Assembly (NCBI RefSeq): GCF_039871975.1
Contig: NZ_JBDPLL010000001.1
DNA length: 64,000 bases
Reading direction: 5' to 3' (one strand)
DNA from: Trichormus_B sp936914905
GTDB lineage: Bacteria; Cyanobacteriota; Cyanobacteriia; Cyanobacteriales; Nostocaceae
A program made the position numbers and the translations under genes. The notes below the pieces were generated by a model. It ran no database searches, was not told where the DNA came from, and saw nothing but the letters and a program-made list of their open reading frames with translations. Below, piece by piece: positions 45,049-54,051 of the stretch (positions are counted from its first letter, which is position 1; each line of letters starts with the position of its first letter).

Positions 45049-45600
45049 TCACAAATTATGAATTTGACTAGCGTTGATAATCCGCTCAACTGTGATGTTT
45101 ACTTCAGGAAAAGTGGGAGGAATAATTTTATCGTTTCCTGTAAATGCTTTTACTGGATATTTACCATCAACCAATTCATAAACAAATACGGTTGGTAATT
45201 TGGGATTGCCTAAATAACTCCTAGAAGCAATAGCTCAATAATCCACAGTCGAATATTCTTTAATTCCTAAATTTTCATATTCTTCTAATTTATCAACATA
45301 ATCATCTTCCCAATTTGTGGATGTTAGTTCTACAGCTAATTGAATCGGTTCAATCACAGCGCCGTAAGTTGTTACATTAGAATTCCATAAAGATGCACTT
45401 ACCACACTCGCATCTGGGTGCCCTCCTCTTTGTTCTCCTTTCCTGGTAAAGGTTCTGATGACTATATCTTTATCAAGAATATAGTCAATTTATCAAGAAT
45501 ATAGTCAAGTCCTAAACACTCACTTTCTCTATCAAAAGTCTTAAGCCTTGAAAAGTGGACTTTGAAGAATTTAGCCCCCCTTTTTAAACAGTTGGGGGGA
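45049..45600 (-). pseudogene. Uma2-family (DUF820) protein, broken (2 of 3)
   Basis: Minus strand from about 45440 reads RGGHPDASVVSASLWNSNVT then TTYGAVIEPIQLAVELTSTN, WEDDYVDKLEEYENLGIKEY (Uma2 core with ELTSTNWxxDYxxK and the catalytic acidic/Lys area), STVDY, stop TGA, AIASRSYLGNPKLPTVFVYE and FTGNDKIIPPTFPEVNITVE to the stop at 45049. Upstream, an exact 20-bp tandem duplication (45469-45508) shifts the frame; removing one copy restores LDYILDKDIVIRTFTRKGEQ. Confidence 0.82.
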
Positions 45601-45614
45601 TCTAACATATACCC

Positions 45615-46553
45615 CTATTTCTCTTTTTTATAACTATCAACAGCAGCACGCAAATTACCCTGATGTGCGGATAAAAGTTGTTCACCAGCAGTTTTATCTA
45701 AATCAGTCCACTGCATTAACAAAGCCAGTTTTACCCATTTACCACTGCGTTCAAGTAAACAACTGGCTGCTTCTCGACTTAAACCGGTCAGGTCTTGTAA
45801 AATTCTTAAAGCGCGATCGCGCAACTTTTGATTTGTTACCGCAACATCAACCATCCGATTACCGTAAACTTTACCCAACCTCACCATCACGCTGGTAGAA
45901 AGGATATTTAAAGCCAGTTTAGTCGCAGTACCAGCTTTCAAACGAGTCGAACCGGCTAAGATTTCCGGACCAGTTAACAAGCGAATATCAATATCAGCAT
46001 CAAAATCTACTTGTTCAGCAGGAACACAGGCTATAAAAACACTTAAAGCACCGCGTTGACGGGCAGCGTTTAAGGCACCGTGAACATAGGGAGTAGTTCC
46101 TCCAGCAGTGATACCGACGACTACATCAAGTTGAGTTATGTGACGTTGGGCGATCGCACTTTCTCCATCTTCAGCTAGGTCTTCTAACCCCTCAGAACTG
46201 CGTAACAACGCCCCAGCACCACCAGCAATAATCCCCTCTACTAACTCTGGAGGTGTGCAGAACGTTGGAGGACACTCAGCCGCATCCAACACTCCTAATC
46301 TGCCACTAGTTCCCGCACCAATGTAAAATAAACGTCCACCTTGATGCAAACGTTCCGCTGTGCGTTCAACAGCTGCTGCTAATTGAGTTTTAGCCCCAGC
46401 AACAGCAGCTACAGCTTTTTCATCTTCATGATTAAATAATTCCACCAACTCCAGCGCATTAAGTTGGTCTAAATTCAAACTATTGGGATTTACCTGTTCC
46501 GTCAAAAGATACCCGCGTTCCTGCAAATTTGTCATTTTTTTGTTAGTTGTCAA
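45615..46553 (-). CDS. murQ: N-acetylmuramic acid 6-phosphate etherase
   Basis: Cytosolic lyase that cleaves the lactyl ether of MurNAc-6-phosphate to give GlcNAc-6-phosphate and D-lactate in peptidoglycan recycling. 312 aa (306 if started at the second ATG, 46535, MTNLQERGYLLTEQVNPNSL, which looks more native). SIS domain with FYIGAGTSGRLGVLDAAECP (substrate and active-site region), VVVGITAGGTTPYVHGALNA, RLKAGTATKLALNILSTSVM and GNRMVDVAVTNQKLRDRALR. The C-terminal helix domain ends SAHQGNLRAAVDSYKK. It is followed downstream by a Uma2 relic; upstream lies a DUF3110 gene on the same strand. Confidence 0.96.
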   Translation of the reverse strand: MTTNKKMTNLQERGYLLTEQVNPNSLNLDQLNALELVELFNHEDEKAVAAVAGAKTQLAAAVERTAERLHQGGRLFYIGAGTSGRLGVLDAAECPPTFCTPPELVEGIIAGGAGALLRSSEGLEDLAEDGESAIAQRHITQLDVVVGITAGGTTPYVHGALNAARQRGALSVFIACVPAEQVDFDADIDIRLLTGPEILAGSTRLKAGTATKLALNILSTSVMVRLGKVYGNRMVDVAVTNQKLRDRALRILQDLTGLSREAASCLLERSGKWVKLALLMQWTDLDKTAGEQLLSAHQGNLRAAVDSYKKEK

Positions 46554-46611
46554 TTGTTATTTTCACCTGTTCCCTATTCCCTTTTTCTAATGACCAATAA
46601 CTAATGACTAA

Positions 46612-47025
46612 CTACAATAAACCTTCTAGTTTGCGACGGATACTGTCTAGTTCAGAATTAGGAATTTCCTGTACAGTCTCACTTGCTGGACTAGGACGGA
46701 AGGAATCATCATTATCCTCGGGTTCAGAATCTGGTTTCCAATCAGTCTCTTCCACATTCAATTCCGGGGGCATGATTAAATCACCCTTTTCTGGAACAAC
46801 TTCCCAATCAAACCCCGCACTTTTACAAAATTCCTTGATTTCCTCAGCATCCATGCCCTCAACTGTAGGTGTGGGAAAATCCTGAGCTTCTAACATTAAA
46901 GCAAAGCGTGTGGCATCATCTTCCGACTCAAACATCATGATTTTATTGCGATTACCCGCTCGAATTGAGTGAATCCCCTCATTATCACTGCCAACATTGA
47001 AAATTAGTACAAAAACACGCATCAT
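46612..47025 (-). CDS. DUF3110 protein
   Basis: 137 aa. The N-terminal domain RVFVLIFNVGSDNEGIHSIR then MMFESEDDATRFALMLEAQD and FPTPTVEGMDAEEIKEFCKS is the DUF3110 pattern found in cyanobacteria and plastids. The C-terminal third is acidic and probably disordered (EETDWKPDSEPEDNDDSF), ending in a short helix LDSIRRKLEGLL. Function is unknown. It lies 58 bp upstream of murQ on the same strand, possibly cotranscribed. Either of two adjacent ATGs at 47023-47025 or one codon later can be the start. Confidence 0.92.
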   Translation of the reverse strand: MMRVFVLIFNVGSDNEGIHSIRAGNRNKIMMFESEDDATRFALMLEAQDFPTPTVEGMDAEEIKEFCKSAGFDWEVVPEKGDLIMPPELNVEETDWKPDSEPEDNDDSFRPSPASETVQEIPNSELDSIRRKLEGLL

Positions 47026-47223
47026 CGAACCTTTGAGGTCTATACTATATTTTATTTAATCAGGGAAAAGGAAACAGGCAACAGGGGAGAATAACCAATG
47101 ACAACTGGCAACTGGTCAGTGGTTACTGATAACAGTATCCTAGAAGTAGCACAGTTTGATATTGTGCTATCTATTATACAGTTAGTTTGCCAAGTAAATC
47201 GGGCAGTTAAAAACTGAAAATCA

Positions 47224-50200
47224 ATGTCTAACTCTTCCAGTCAAGATTCTTATACCCCAACTAAAAGCCCTAAACGCCTATGGTTGATGATATTGAGTCG
47301 TGGTGGCATTGCTCTAGGAGCATTTCTGCTACTCTTAATTATGGGTGGTGTTTGGCGGTTACGGGATTTTATCCAAAAAGAGTTAGCACCATTGACAGAA
47401 AAAAATCTGACTAATACTCTCAACCGTCCTATCGAAATTGGACAGGTAAAAGAATTTACTCTGACAGGGGTAAGGTTTGCCGCTTCTGCAATACCAGCAA
47501 CACCTACGGATACAGATCGGGCGACGATAGAAGCTGTAGATGTGGGTTTTGATCCTTGGCAGTTGGTTGTTAATCGCTGTCTCAAATTAGATGTTACCTT
47601 AATTAACCCAGATATTTATATTCAACAAGATGACCAACAACGTTGGATCACAACTACCATAGCTCCAGTCAGTAAACAAGGGTTAATTAAAACCGATTTA
47701 GATAAACTCCGGTTTCGTAATGCCAAGTTGGTGTTAGTAGGAAATCAGGTAACAAATACACAGGATAAAAGAGGAGAAATATCTATTTCCCAGATCCCAG
47801 TCTCCAGTCCCCAATCCCCAGTCCCTGTAGTATTTTCAGGATTATATGGAACTGCTAGACTGATAGAAAATGACCGATTAATTAGGTTTGATTTAGCAGG
47901 GAAACCAGAGAATGGAGGTAGTATTCTTCTGCAAGGAGATATTCGCGCTCAAGCAAAATTAGAAGGTAAATTAAAGCTCAGAGGCAAAGATTTACTCGCC
48001 GCAGATGTTACTCGTTTAGTGAAGTTGCCACTGAGTTTGAAAACAGGTCGAGTTAATGGTGATTTACAAATTCAGTTGATACCAGGGCAGGAAACTTTGT
48101 TATATGGTAGTGCTGCTTTGCAAGGGGTAACGCTGCAAATACCCAAAGTAACTCAACCATTAAGTAACAGTCAGGGAAATGTCAAGTTTCAAGGACTGCG
48201 AACAGAGCTAGATAATGTAGTGAGTAACTATGGCGAAATTCCCTTAGCTGTTACAGGTTTAATTGATAGGGAAAATGGTTTTAAATTGGCAGGTCGTGTC
48301 AATGCGGTGAGTTTATCCCATGCCCTAGAAACGCTGAATGTTAAGTCGCCTTTTCCTGTGAGTGGTATAGTCAAGGCAGATTTGCAGATATTGGGTGAAA
48401 TCTCTGAACCGGTGCTTTCTGGTACAGTTTCTAATATCAAAACTGCTGAAGTTGATAAAGTTAATTTCCAAAAAATTAGTGGTAAATTTGAACTTTCAAG
48501 TCGTGATGCTCTAATTACTCTCAAGGAGATTCAAGGACAGACTACATTCGGTGGTGGTGTGACAGGAGGGGGAACAATTAAACTTGGCAACTCCCCAGAG
48601 ATGAATGTTAATTTAACAGCTAAGAATGTTCCAGGGGATGTGATTGCACAACTTTATAATCTTAAACCTACATTCCAAATCGGTAATGTTTCAGCCACAG
48701 CTAACATTAATGGTCTCCCTGGTAATGTCCAAACTTTGGTAAAATGGCAAGCCCCACAAGCTACCTACGCTGCTACTGGTGAAACGATTATTAACTCTGA
48801 CCGCACTATTTCTTTCCGTGATGTTGCTGTCAATATTGCTGGTAATGTGGTGCGAGGTTATGGCAGTTATAATCCTCAAGGTTGGCAAACTGTCGCTCAA
48901 GTTTCTGATGTTAAGTTAATACCTTTTATTAAAGAAGAAAAATTAGAAAATATCTCTTTAAAAGAAGCAGAATTTAACGGTAAGTTAGTGCTATCAGGAA
49001 CTTCTAGACCTTTTAAAGTGACTAATATTCGTTCAGAAGGGGCCGATATTAATGTTGCTGACGGCAAAATTGCTATATCTCATCTTCAGTGGGAAGATAA
49101 CAATTTTGTTGCTGACTTGATAGCAAATAATGTGCGTTTAGGGCAGATCTTGAAACAGTCTCCCCCGATTTTAAATAATCCCATTGCAGGAAAATTAACC
49201 ATTGCAGGTAATACGGAAAATTTCAGCCTTAAGACTTTAGGTGCTATTGGTGAAGGCAGTTTAGAAGTTGATAAGGGCACAATTACCGCTAAGAACATTC
49301 AAGTTAGTAATGGTTGTTATCAGGCACAAATTCAGGCTGAAAATTTACCTTTACAGAAATTAGTAACAGTTCCACCCCAACTACAAGGAATATTAGCTGG
49401 TCAGTTCAATGTTGCAGGTTCGGTTGAATCTTTTAAACCACACACTATTCAAGCCACAGGTCAAGGACGGCTAAATCTGCCTGAAGGAACAGTTACAGCG
49501 GGTAATTTTCAAGTAGCTAATGGTCGTTACCAAGCTGTAGTTGCTGGTTCAGGTGTGGAATTAAATCGTTTCAATAAACAATTGCAAGGTCAATTTGCTG
49601 GTCAGTTACAAGTTGCAGGTCTTTTGGGTTCTGCTAAATTAGCTGATGTGCGTGCTGCTGGTCAGGTGCAGTTTAGTAGGGGTATTCCGGGAATTAATTC
49701 TCCTTTAAATGCAGCAATATCTTGGAATGGTCAACAACTTACGATTCCCCAAGCGAGAACTCCAAATTTAAATGCTAGTGGTTATATTTTAGCTAATGCT
49801 CAACAACCAGGAATACCAGAGATTACTCAATTAAATCTGAATGTGCAAGCGCAGAATTTTGACCTGCAACAATTACCATTAAAATTCCCTCATGCTGTAG
49901 ATATGACAGGAAAAGTAGATTTTCGGGGACAAATTACAGGGAAGCCAACTGCACCAAATGTTATGGGAACTCTGGGTTTAAGAAATTTACAAGTTCAGAA
50001 ATTTGCCTTTGAACCATTATTAACTGGTAATATCAATTTTGTGCAGGGTGGGGGGTTAAATTTGGATGTTGCAGGTAAACGCGACAGACTAGCAGCTAAT
50101 TTAAATTCTAATAATCAAGCCAATGCTTTTTTAGTGCAGTGGCAGCAAGCATCAGTTACAGGTCAAGCAAAAGGAGATAATTGGGCAGTTAAAGTCAATA

Positions 50201-52725
50201 ATTTCCCCTTACAAGCCTTAAATTTAAATTTACCTAATAATACTTTTTTGGGTAAAGGTGCATTAGCTGGTTTGTTAACTGGAGATTTGCAAATTAATCA
50301 ACAGACATTAGCAGCCAGGGGCAATATTGCGATCGCACAACCAAAACTCGCTAGAATTAGGGGCGATCGCTTCACAACTCAATTTAACTACAATATTAAT
50401 AATAATATAGCCACCTTCACCCGGAGCGAATTTACCAAAGACCAAAGCCGCTACCTATTTGATGCTACCCTCAAACAAACCAAGACCAGACCACAGCTGC
50501 AAGCCAAAATAAACATCAACCAAGGTAACATTCAAGATTTACTCACAGTTGCTCAAATATTTGAACTCCAAGGCCTACAAAGAGGTTTAGTAGCACCAAC
50601 TTACAGTACATCTGCGGATTTAACAACCAACCCGCCAGGTTTATCCGAACAACCTTTATTTAATCAAATTCAGCGTCTATCGGAAATTAAGGCACTCCTA
50701 GCATTACAAGAAGAAAAATTTTTAGAATCCAAACCCATCCCAGATTTAACAGACTTAAAGGGAATATTTAACGGAGAAATTAACATTAATACCGCCACAG
50801 TCAACGGATTAGCATTACAGTTTAACTTACAAGGACAAAACTTTACTTGGGGTAGAGAAACAGAACCAAATCGTTTTTATCGTGCTGAAAAAGTCATAGC
50901 TGAAGGTAGTTTTGAAAAAGGCGTTTTGCGTTTACAACCTTTACGCATTACATCTAAAGAAAGACTAGTAGCTTTCACTGGTAATATCGGTGGTGAAGAA
51001 CAATCAGGAAAATTAACAGTCAAACGTTTCCCAATCCGACTATTAAATAACTTCGTCAAATTACCAGTCGGGATTACAGGTAATCTCAACATTGATGCTG
51101 CATTAGCAGGTAGTATAGCCAATCCTCACGCCAGAGGACAATTAGACATCACAGAAGGAACACTCAATCAAAAACAAATAGAATCAGCTATTGCCGGTTT
51201 CAGTTATACAAATGGACGCTTAAACTTTGGCAGTCAGGTTATAGCTACTGGGACAGAACCTGTCAATATCACAGGTAACATTCCCTATAAATTACCTTTT
51301 GTATCTGTCACACCAGATAATAACCAAATTAGTCTAGATGTACAAGTAAAAGATGAAGGATTAGCACTATTAAACTTGTTCACTAACCAGATAGCCTTTG
51401 AGAGTGGTGAAGGAGAAATAGACCTGACTGTCCGGGGAACAAGACAACAACCATTAGTTAAAGGAATTGCCTCTCTTAATAATGCCACCTTTGAAGCCCA
51501 AGCTCTACCAGGTAAGCTAACAAATGTTTCTGGAAAGGCAAAATTTGATTTTGATAAAGTATTAGTAGAAAATCTACAAGGCCAGTTTAGTAATGGTAAG
51601 GTTGAAGCCGCAGGAAAAATTCCCATTTTCAACAGTCAAGATATAAAAATAGATAATCCTCTCACCGTTAGCTTGGAAAGATTAGCCTTAAATCTCAAGT
51701 CATTATATGAAGGTGGTGCTAGTGGTAATTTACAAATTACTGGTTCTATATTACAGCCAGCTATTGGTGGTAATATAGAATTATTTAACGGTCAAGTTTT
51801 ATTAACAGAATCTAGCACCTCTACCCTAGCTAAGAACAGTTTTGAATCATCACTTCTCGCAGCTAAAAAACAAAACAGAATCAACGAAGTTAACAGCGGA
51901 ATTACAAAGTTAAATAACTTAGACCTAAAGTTAGGAAAAAACTTAAAAATTTCCCGTCCACCCGTTTTTAACTTCCTAACATCTGGCAATTTAAATGTTA
52001 CTGGTTCTTTAAGAGACCCTATTCCTGAAGGAACTATCAAATTAACCAAAGGTGGGGTAAATTTATTTACAACCCAATTCAATTTAGCTCGTAACTATAA
52101 ACATACCGCAAGGTTTAGAACTTCTCAACCCCGTGACCCTGACTTAGATATTAAGCTCTTTGCTAAAGTATTAGATGGAATCCAAACCAGTGAACTTAGC
52201 AGACAAGTTTCTACAGGATTATCGGCATTAGAAAGTGTGCAAGTTGAAGCCACCGTCAAAGGGCCAGCGAGCAAGCTAAATGATAATTTAGAACTGAAAA
52301 GCAGTCCCAGACGCTCACAAACAGAAATCGTCACTTTGTTAGGAGGTGGGTTTGTCGATACCCAAGGCCGTGGTGACAGTACATTAGGTTTAATTAATAT
52401 TGCTGGTTCGGCTGTTTTCAATAACTTTCAATCTGCATTGAACCAAATTGGTGATGCTTTTGGGTTAAGTGAACTGCGTTTATTTCCTACTATTCTTTCT
52501 GATAGACCTGAGGCTAGTAAAAGCAACTCTACTTTAGAATTAGCATTAGAAGCTGGTGTCGATATTTCCAGCAAATTTTCTATTTCCAGTATCAAAATTT
52601 TGACAGCCAGTGACCCTTTTCAATGGGGTATTAATTACCGAATGAATGAAGAGTTTCGTGTCCGTGCTTCCACAAATTTAACAGGTGATAGTCGTGCAGT
52701 TATTGAGTTTGAAAGAAGGTTTTAA
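47224..52725 (+). CDS. tamB: TamB-domain envelope protein, 1833 aa
   Basis: AsmA/TamB-class (bridge-like) protein spanning the periplasm, implicated in outer-membrane biogenesis or lipid transfer. One N-terminal TM anchor (about residues 25-42, GGIALGAFLLLLIMGGVW), then a very long series of beta-strand repeats (recurrent motifs such as GNLNITGS, VNGDLQIQLI, AGKLTIAGNT), and the C-terminal TamB (DUF490) domain (about 1500-1833) with RFRTSQPRDPDLDIKLFAKV and TEIVTLLGGGFVDTQGRGDS, ending FRVRASTNLTGDSRAVIEFE. Full-length frame despite the decay around it. An STRR tract is embedded in frame near residues 191-201 (ISQIPVSSPQSPVPVVF). Confidence 0.95.
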   Translation: MSNSSSQDSYTPTKSPKRLWLMILSRGGIALGAFLLLLIMGGVWRLRDFIQKELAPLTEKNLTNTLNRPIEIGQVKEFTLTGVRFAASAIPATPTDTDRATIEAVDVGFDPWQLVVNRCLKLDVTLINPDIYIQQDDQQRWITTTIAPVSKQGLIKTDLDKLRFRNAKLVLVGNQVTNTQDKRGEISISQIPVSSPQSPVPVVFSGLYGTARLIENDRLIRFDLAGKPENGGSILLQGDIRAQAKLEGKLKLRGKDLLAADVTRLVKLPLSLKTGRVNGDLQIQLIPGQETLLYGSAALQGVTLQIPKVTQPLSNSQGNVKFQGLRTELDNVVSNYGEIPLAVTGLIDRENGFKLAGRVNAVSLSHALETLNVKSPFPVSGIVKADLQILGEISEPVLSGTVSNIKTAEVDKVNFQKISGKFELSSRDALITLKEIQGQTTFGGGVTGGGTIKLGNSPEMNVNLTAKNVPGDVIAQLYNLKPTFQIGNVSATANINGLPGNVQTLVKWQAPQATYAATGETIINSDRTISFRDVAVNIAGNVVRGYGSYNPQGWQTVAQVSDVKLIPFIKEEKLENISLKEAEFNGKLVLSGTSRPFKVTNIRSEGADINVADGKIAISHLQWEDNNFVADLIANNVRLGQILKQSPPILNNPIAGKLTIAGNTENFSLKTLGAIGEGSLEVDKGTITAKNIQVSNGCYQAQIQAENLPLQKLVTVPPQLQGILAGQFNVAGSVESFKPHTIQATGQGRLNLPEGTVTAGNFQVANGRYQAVVAGSGVELNRFNKQLQGQFAGQLQVAGLLGSAKLADVRAAGQVQFSRGIPGINSPLNAAISWNGQQLTIPQARTPNLNASGYILANAQQPGIPEITQLNLNVQAQNFDLQQLPLKFPHAVDMTGKVDFRGQITGKPTAPNVMGTLGLRNLQVQKFAFEPLLTGNINFVQGGGLNLDVAGKRDRLAANLNSNNQANAFLVQWQQASVTGQAKGDNWAVKVNNFPLQALNLNLPNNTFLGKGALAGLLTGDLQINQQTLAARGNIAIAQPKLARIRGDRFTTQFNYNINNNIATFTRSEFTKDQSRYLFDATLKQTKTRPQLQAKININQGNIQDLLTVAQIFELQGLQRGLVAPTYSTSADLTTNPPGLSEQPLFNQIQRLSEIKALLALQEEKFLESKPIPDLTDLKGIFNGEININTATVNGLALQFNLQGQNFTWGRETEPNRFYRAEKVIAEGSFEKGVLRLQPLRITSKERLVAFTGNIGGEEQSGKLTVKRFPIRLLNNFVKLPVGITGNLNIDAALAGSIANPHARGQLDITEGTLNQKQIESAIAGFSYTNGRLNFGSQVIATGTEPVNITGNIPYKLPFVSVTPDNNQISLDVQVKDEGLALLNLFTNQIAFESGEGEIDLTVRGTRQQPLVKGIASLNNATFEAQALPGKLTNVSGKAKFDFDKVLVENLQGQFSNGKVEAAGKIPIFNSQDIKIDNPLTVSLERLALNLKSLYEGGASGNLQITGSILQPAIGGNIELFNGQVLLTESSTSTLAKNSFESSLLAAKKQNRINEVNSGITKLNNLDLKLGKNLKISRPPVFNFLTSGNLNVTGSLRDPIPEGTIKLTKGGVNLFTTQFNLARNYKHTARFRTSQPRDPDLDIKLFAKVLDGIQTSELSRQVSTGLSALESVQVEATVKGPASKLNDNLELKSSPRRSQTEIVTLLGGGFVDTQGRGDSTLGLINIAGSAVFNNFQSALNQIGDAFGLSELRLFPTILSDRPEASKSNSTLELALEAGVDISSKFSISSIKILTASDPFQWGINYRMNEEFRVRASTNLTGDSRAVIEFERRF
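47796..47823 (+). repeat. STRR heptamers inside the tamB coding sequence
   Basis: CCCAGTC, TCCAGTC, CCCAATC, CCCAGTC, translated within ISQIPVSSPQSPVPVV. The same heptamer family occurs between genes (38793-38830), so this is a repeat intrusion into an open frame. Confidence 0.8.
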
Positions 52726-53201
52726 CAGTTATCAGTTACAGCAGAAGTCAGGAGTCAGGACGAAGAAGAGGAGGATTGAGAATAATCTAGAATCTGAAAA
52801 AGTGTTTGAGTGTTCATGGTATCAAGGCTTATTTCCTGTATCTTATCCACCTTAAATAACCCTTAAACTATTGATTTATCCAGGTTTTCCGTTTCTATAG
52901 CTTAACGCTACGCTATCAGCAGTCCCCACTTATAAGTCTTTATATAATTGGTTGTACACGGGTCACAATTCATCTAGCTGCCAACTTTTCAGGTGTAGCG
53001 GGTGCCCTCTAGCAACATCTTAAGATAGAAATGGGAATTATTCCGTATGTTTACGGGAGCATGCGCTGAATTTATTTTCAATTAAATTCAGTGAAATGAC
53101 TATGGTTTATTTGGTCTGATCTAAGGAGAATAATGACATTCTAAAATAAATTAGACTAACTCTGTTCATTTTGAATAAGGAGTTACTACAAAGGAATTGA
53201 T
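52726..53201. other. tamB-sigF intergenic region
   Basis: No gene. A short AGGAGTCAGG STRR remnant lies at about 52747. A CTGAATTTA/TAAATTCAG hairpin (53066-53091) lies in the sigF leader. AAGGAG (53178) and AAAGGA (53190-53195) precede the sigF ATG; the second is well spaced. Confidence 0.5.
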
Positions 53202-53993
53202 ATGGCAGCAAGTGAGTCCTCTGTGCAGTATGATGGTATGGAGCTAATACACTTATACCACCAAAATCCTTCAATTAAACTACGTAATCAACTTGTAGAA
53301 GTGCATAAGGGCTTAGTACGGAAGATGGCTTATAAGTTTATCCATCAATGTAATGAGCCTTATGAAGATTTAGAACAAATTGGTTATTTGGGTTTAATTA
53401 GAGCTATTGAGCGCTTCAATCCTCACCAGAGATATGCATTCAGTTCCTTTGCTATACCTTATATTCGCGGGGAGATGCTGCATTTTTTGCGCGATCACTC
53501 TACTTTATTAAAAATTCCTCGTCGTTGGCAAGAACTTTACAATGCAGGGCAAAAAGTTCGTAAAAAGTTGACACTATCTCTAGGTCGTCCTCCTAGAGAA
53601 ATTGATATTGCCACGCAACTTAATATTTCTTTACAAGAATGGCAAGAATGTAAATTGGCTGTTCAAAACCGGATACCTTTGAGTTTAGATGCAACTACAG
53701 CTAACTACGTTGATTATCAAATAACTTTAGGTGATATTCTTCCTTGTCTCCGTACTACTCTGCTTCAGCAACAACAAGACGAAAGATTACAACTCCAAGG
53801 GGCTATAAGTATGTTAGATGATAAGCGCCGGATAGTAGTTGAGTTGGTATTAGTTAAAGAACTGACTCGCAAGGATGCAGCTAAGAAAATTGGTACTAGT
53901 CCAATGACAGTTACGCGCTATCTACACAAAGGTGTGAAAGATTTGATTTGCTATTTGCAACCACAAGCGGAGTCAGAAGTCTTAAGTGCTTAA
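53202..53993 (+). CDS. sigF: RNA polymerase sigma factor SigF (group 3)
   Basis: 263-residue sigma-70 group 3 factor of the SigB/SigF type. Region 2: NQLVEVHKGLVRKMAYKFIH, EDLEQIGYLGLIRAIERFNP and YAFSSFAIPYIRGEMLHFLR; region 3: LKIPRRWQELYNAGQKVRKK and LGRPPREIDIATQLNI; region 4: LDDKRRIVVELVLVKELTRK with the HTH DAAKKIGTSPMTVTRYLHKG. No sensory or extra domain. In cyanobacteria SigF directs type IV pilus genes and, in Nostoc, hormogonium/motility gene expression, which fits the hormogonium-polysaccharide-like genes at 8.8-11.3 kb. It is transcribed singly and convergent with chlD. Confidence 0.93.
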   Translation: MAASESSVQYDGMELIHLYHQNPSIKLRNQLVEVHKGLVRKMAYKFIHQCNEPYEDLEQIGYLGLIRAIERFNPHQRYAFSSFAIPYIRGEMLHFLRDHSTLLKIPRRWQELYNAGQKVRKKLTLSLGRPPREIDIATQLNISLQEWQECKLAVQNRIPLSLDATTANYVDYQITLGDILPCLRTTLLQQQQDERLQLQGAISMLDDKRRIVVELVLVKELTRKDAAKKIGTSPMTVTRYLHKGVKDLICYLQPQAESEVLSA

Positions 53994-54051
53994 TTCAGTT
54001 AACAGTTATCAGTCTTTTCACTGTTCACTGTTAACTATTGCCAATGACTAA

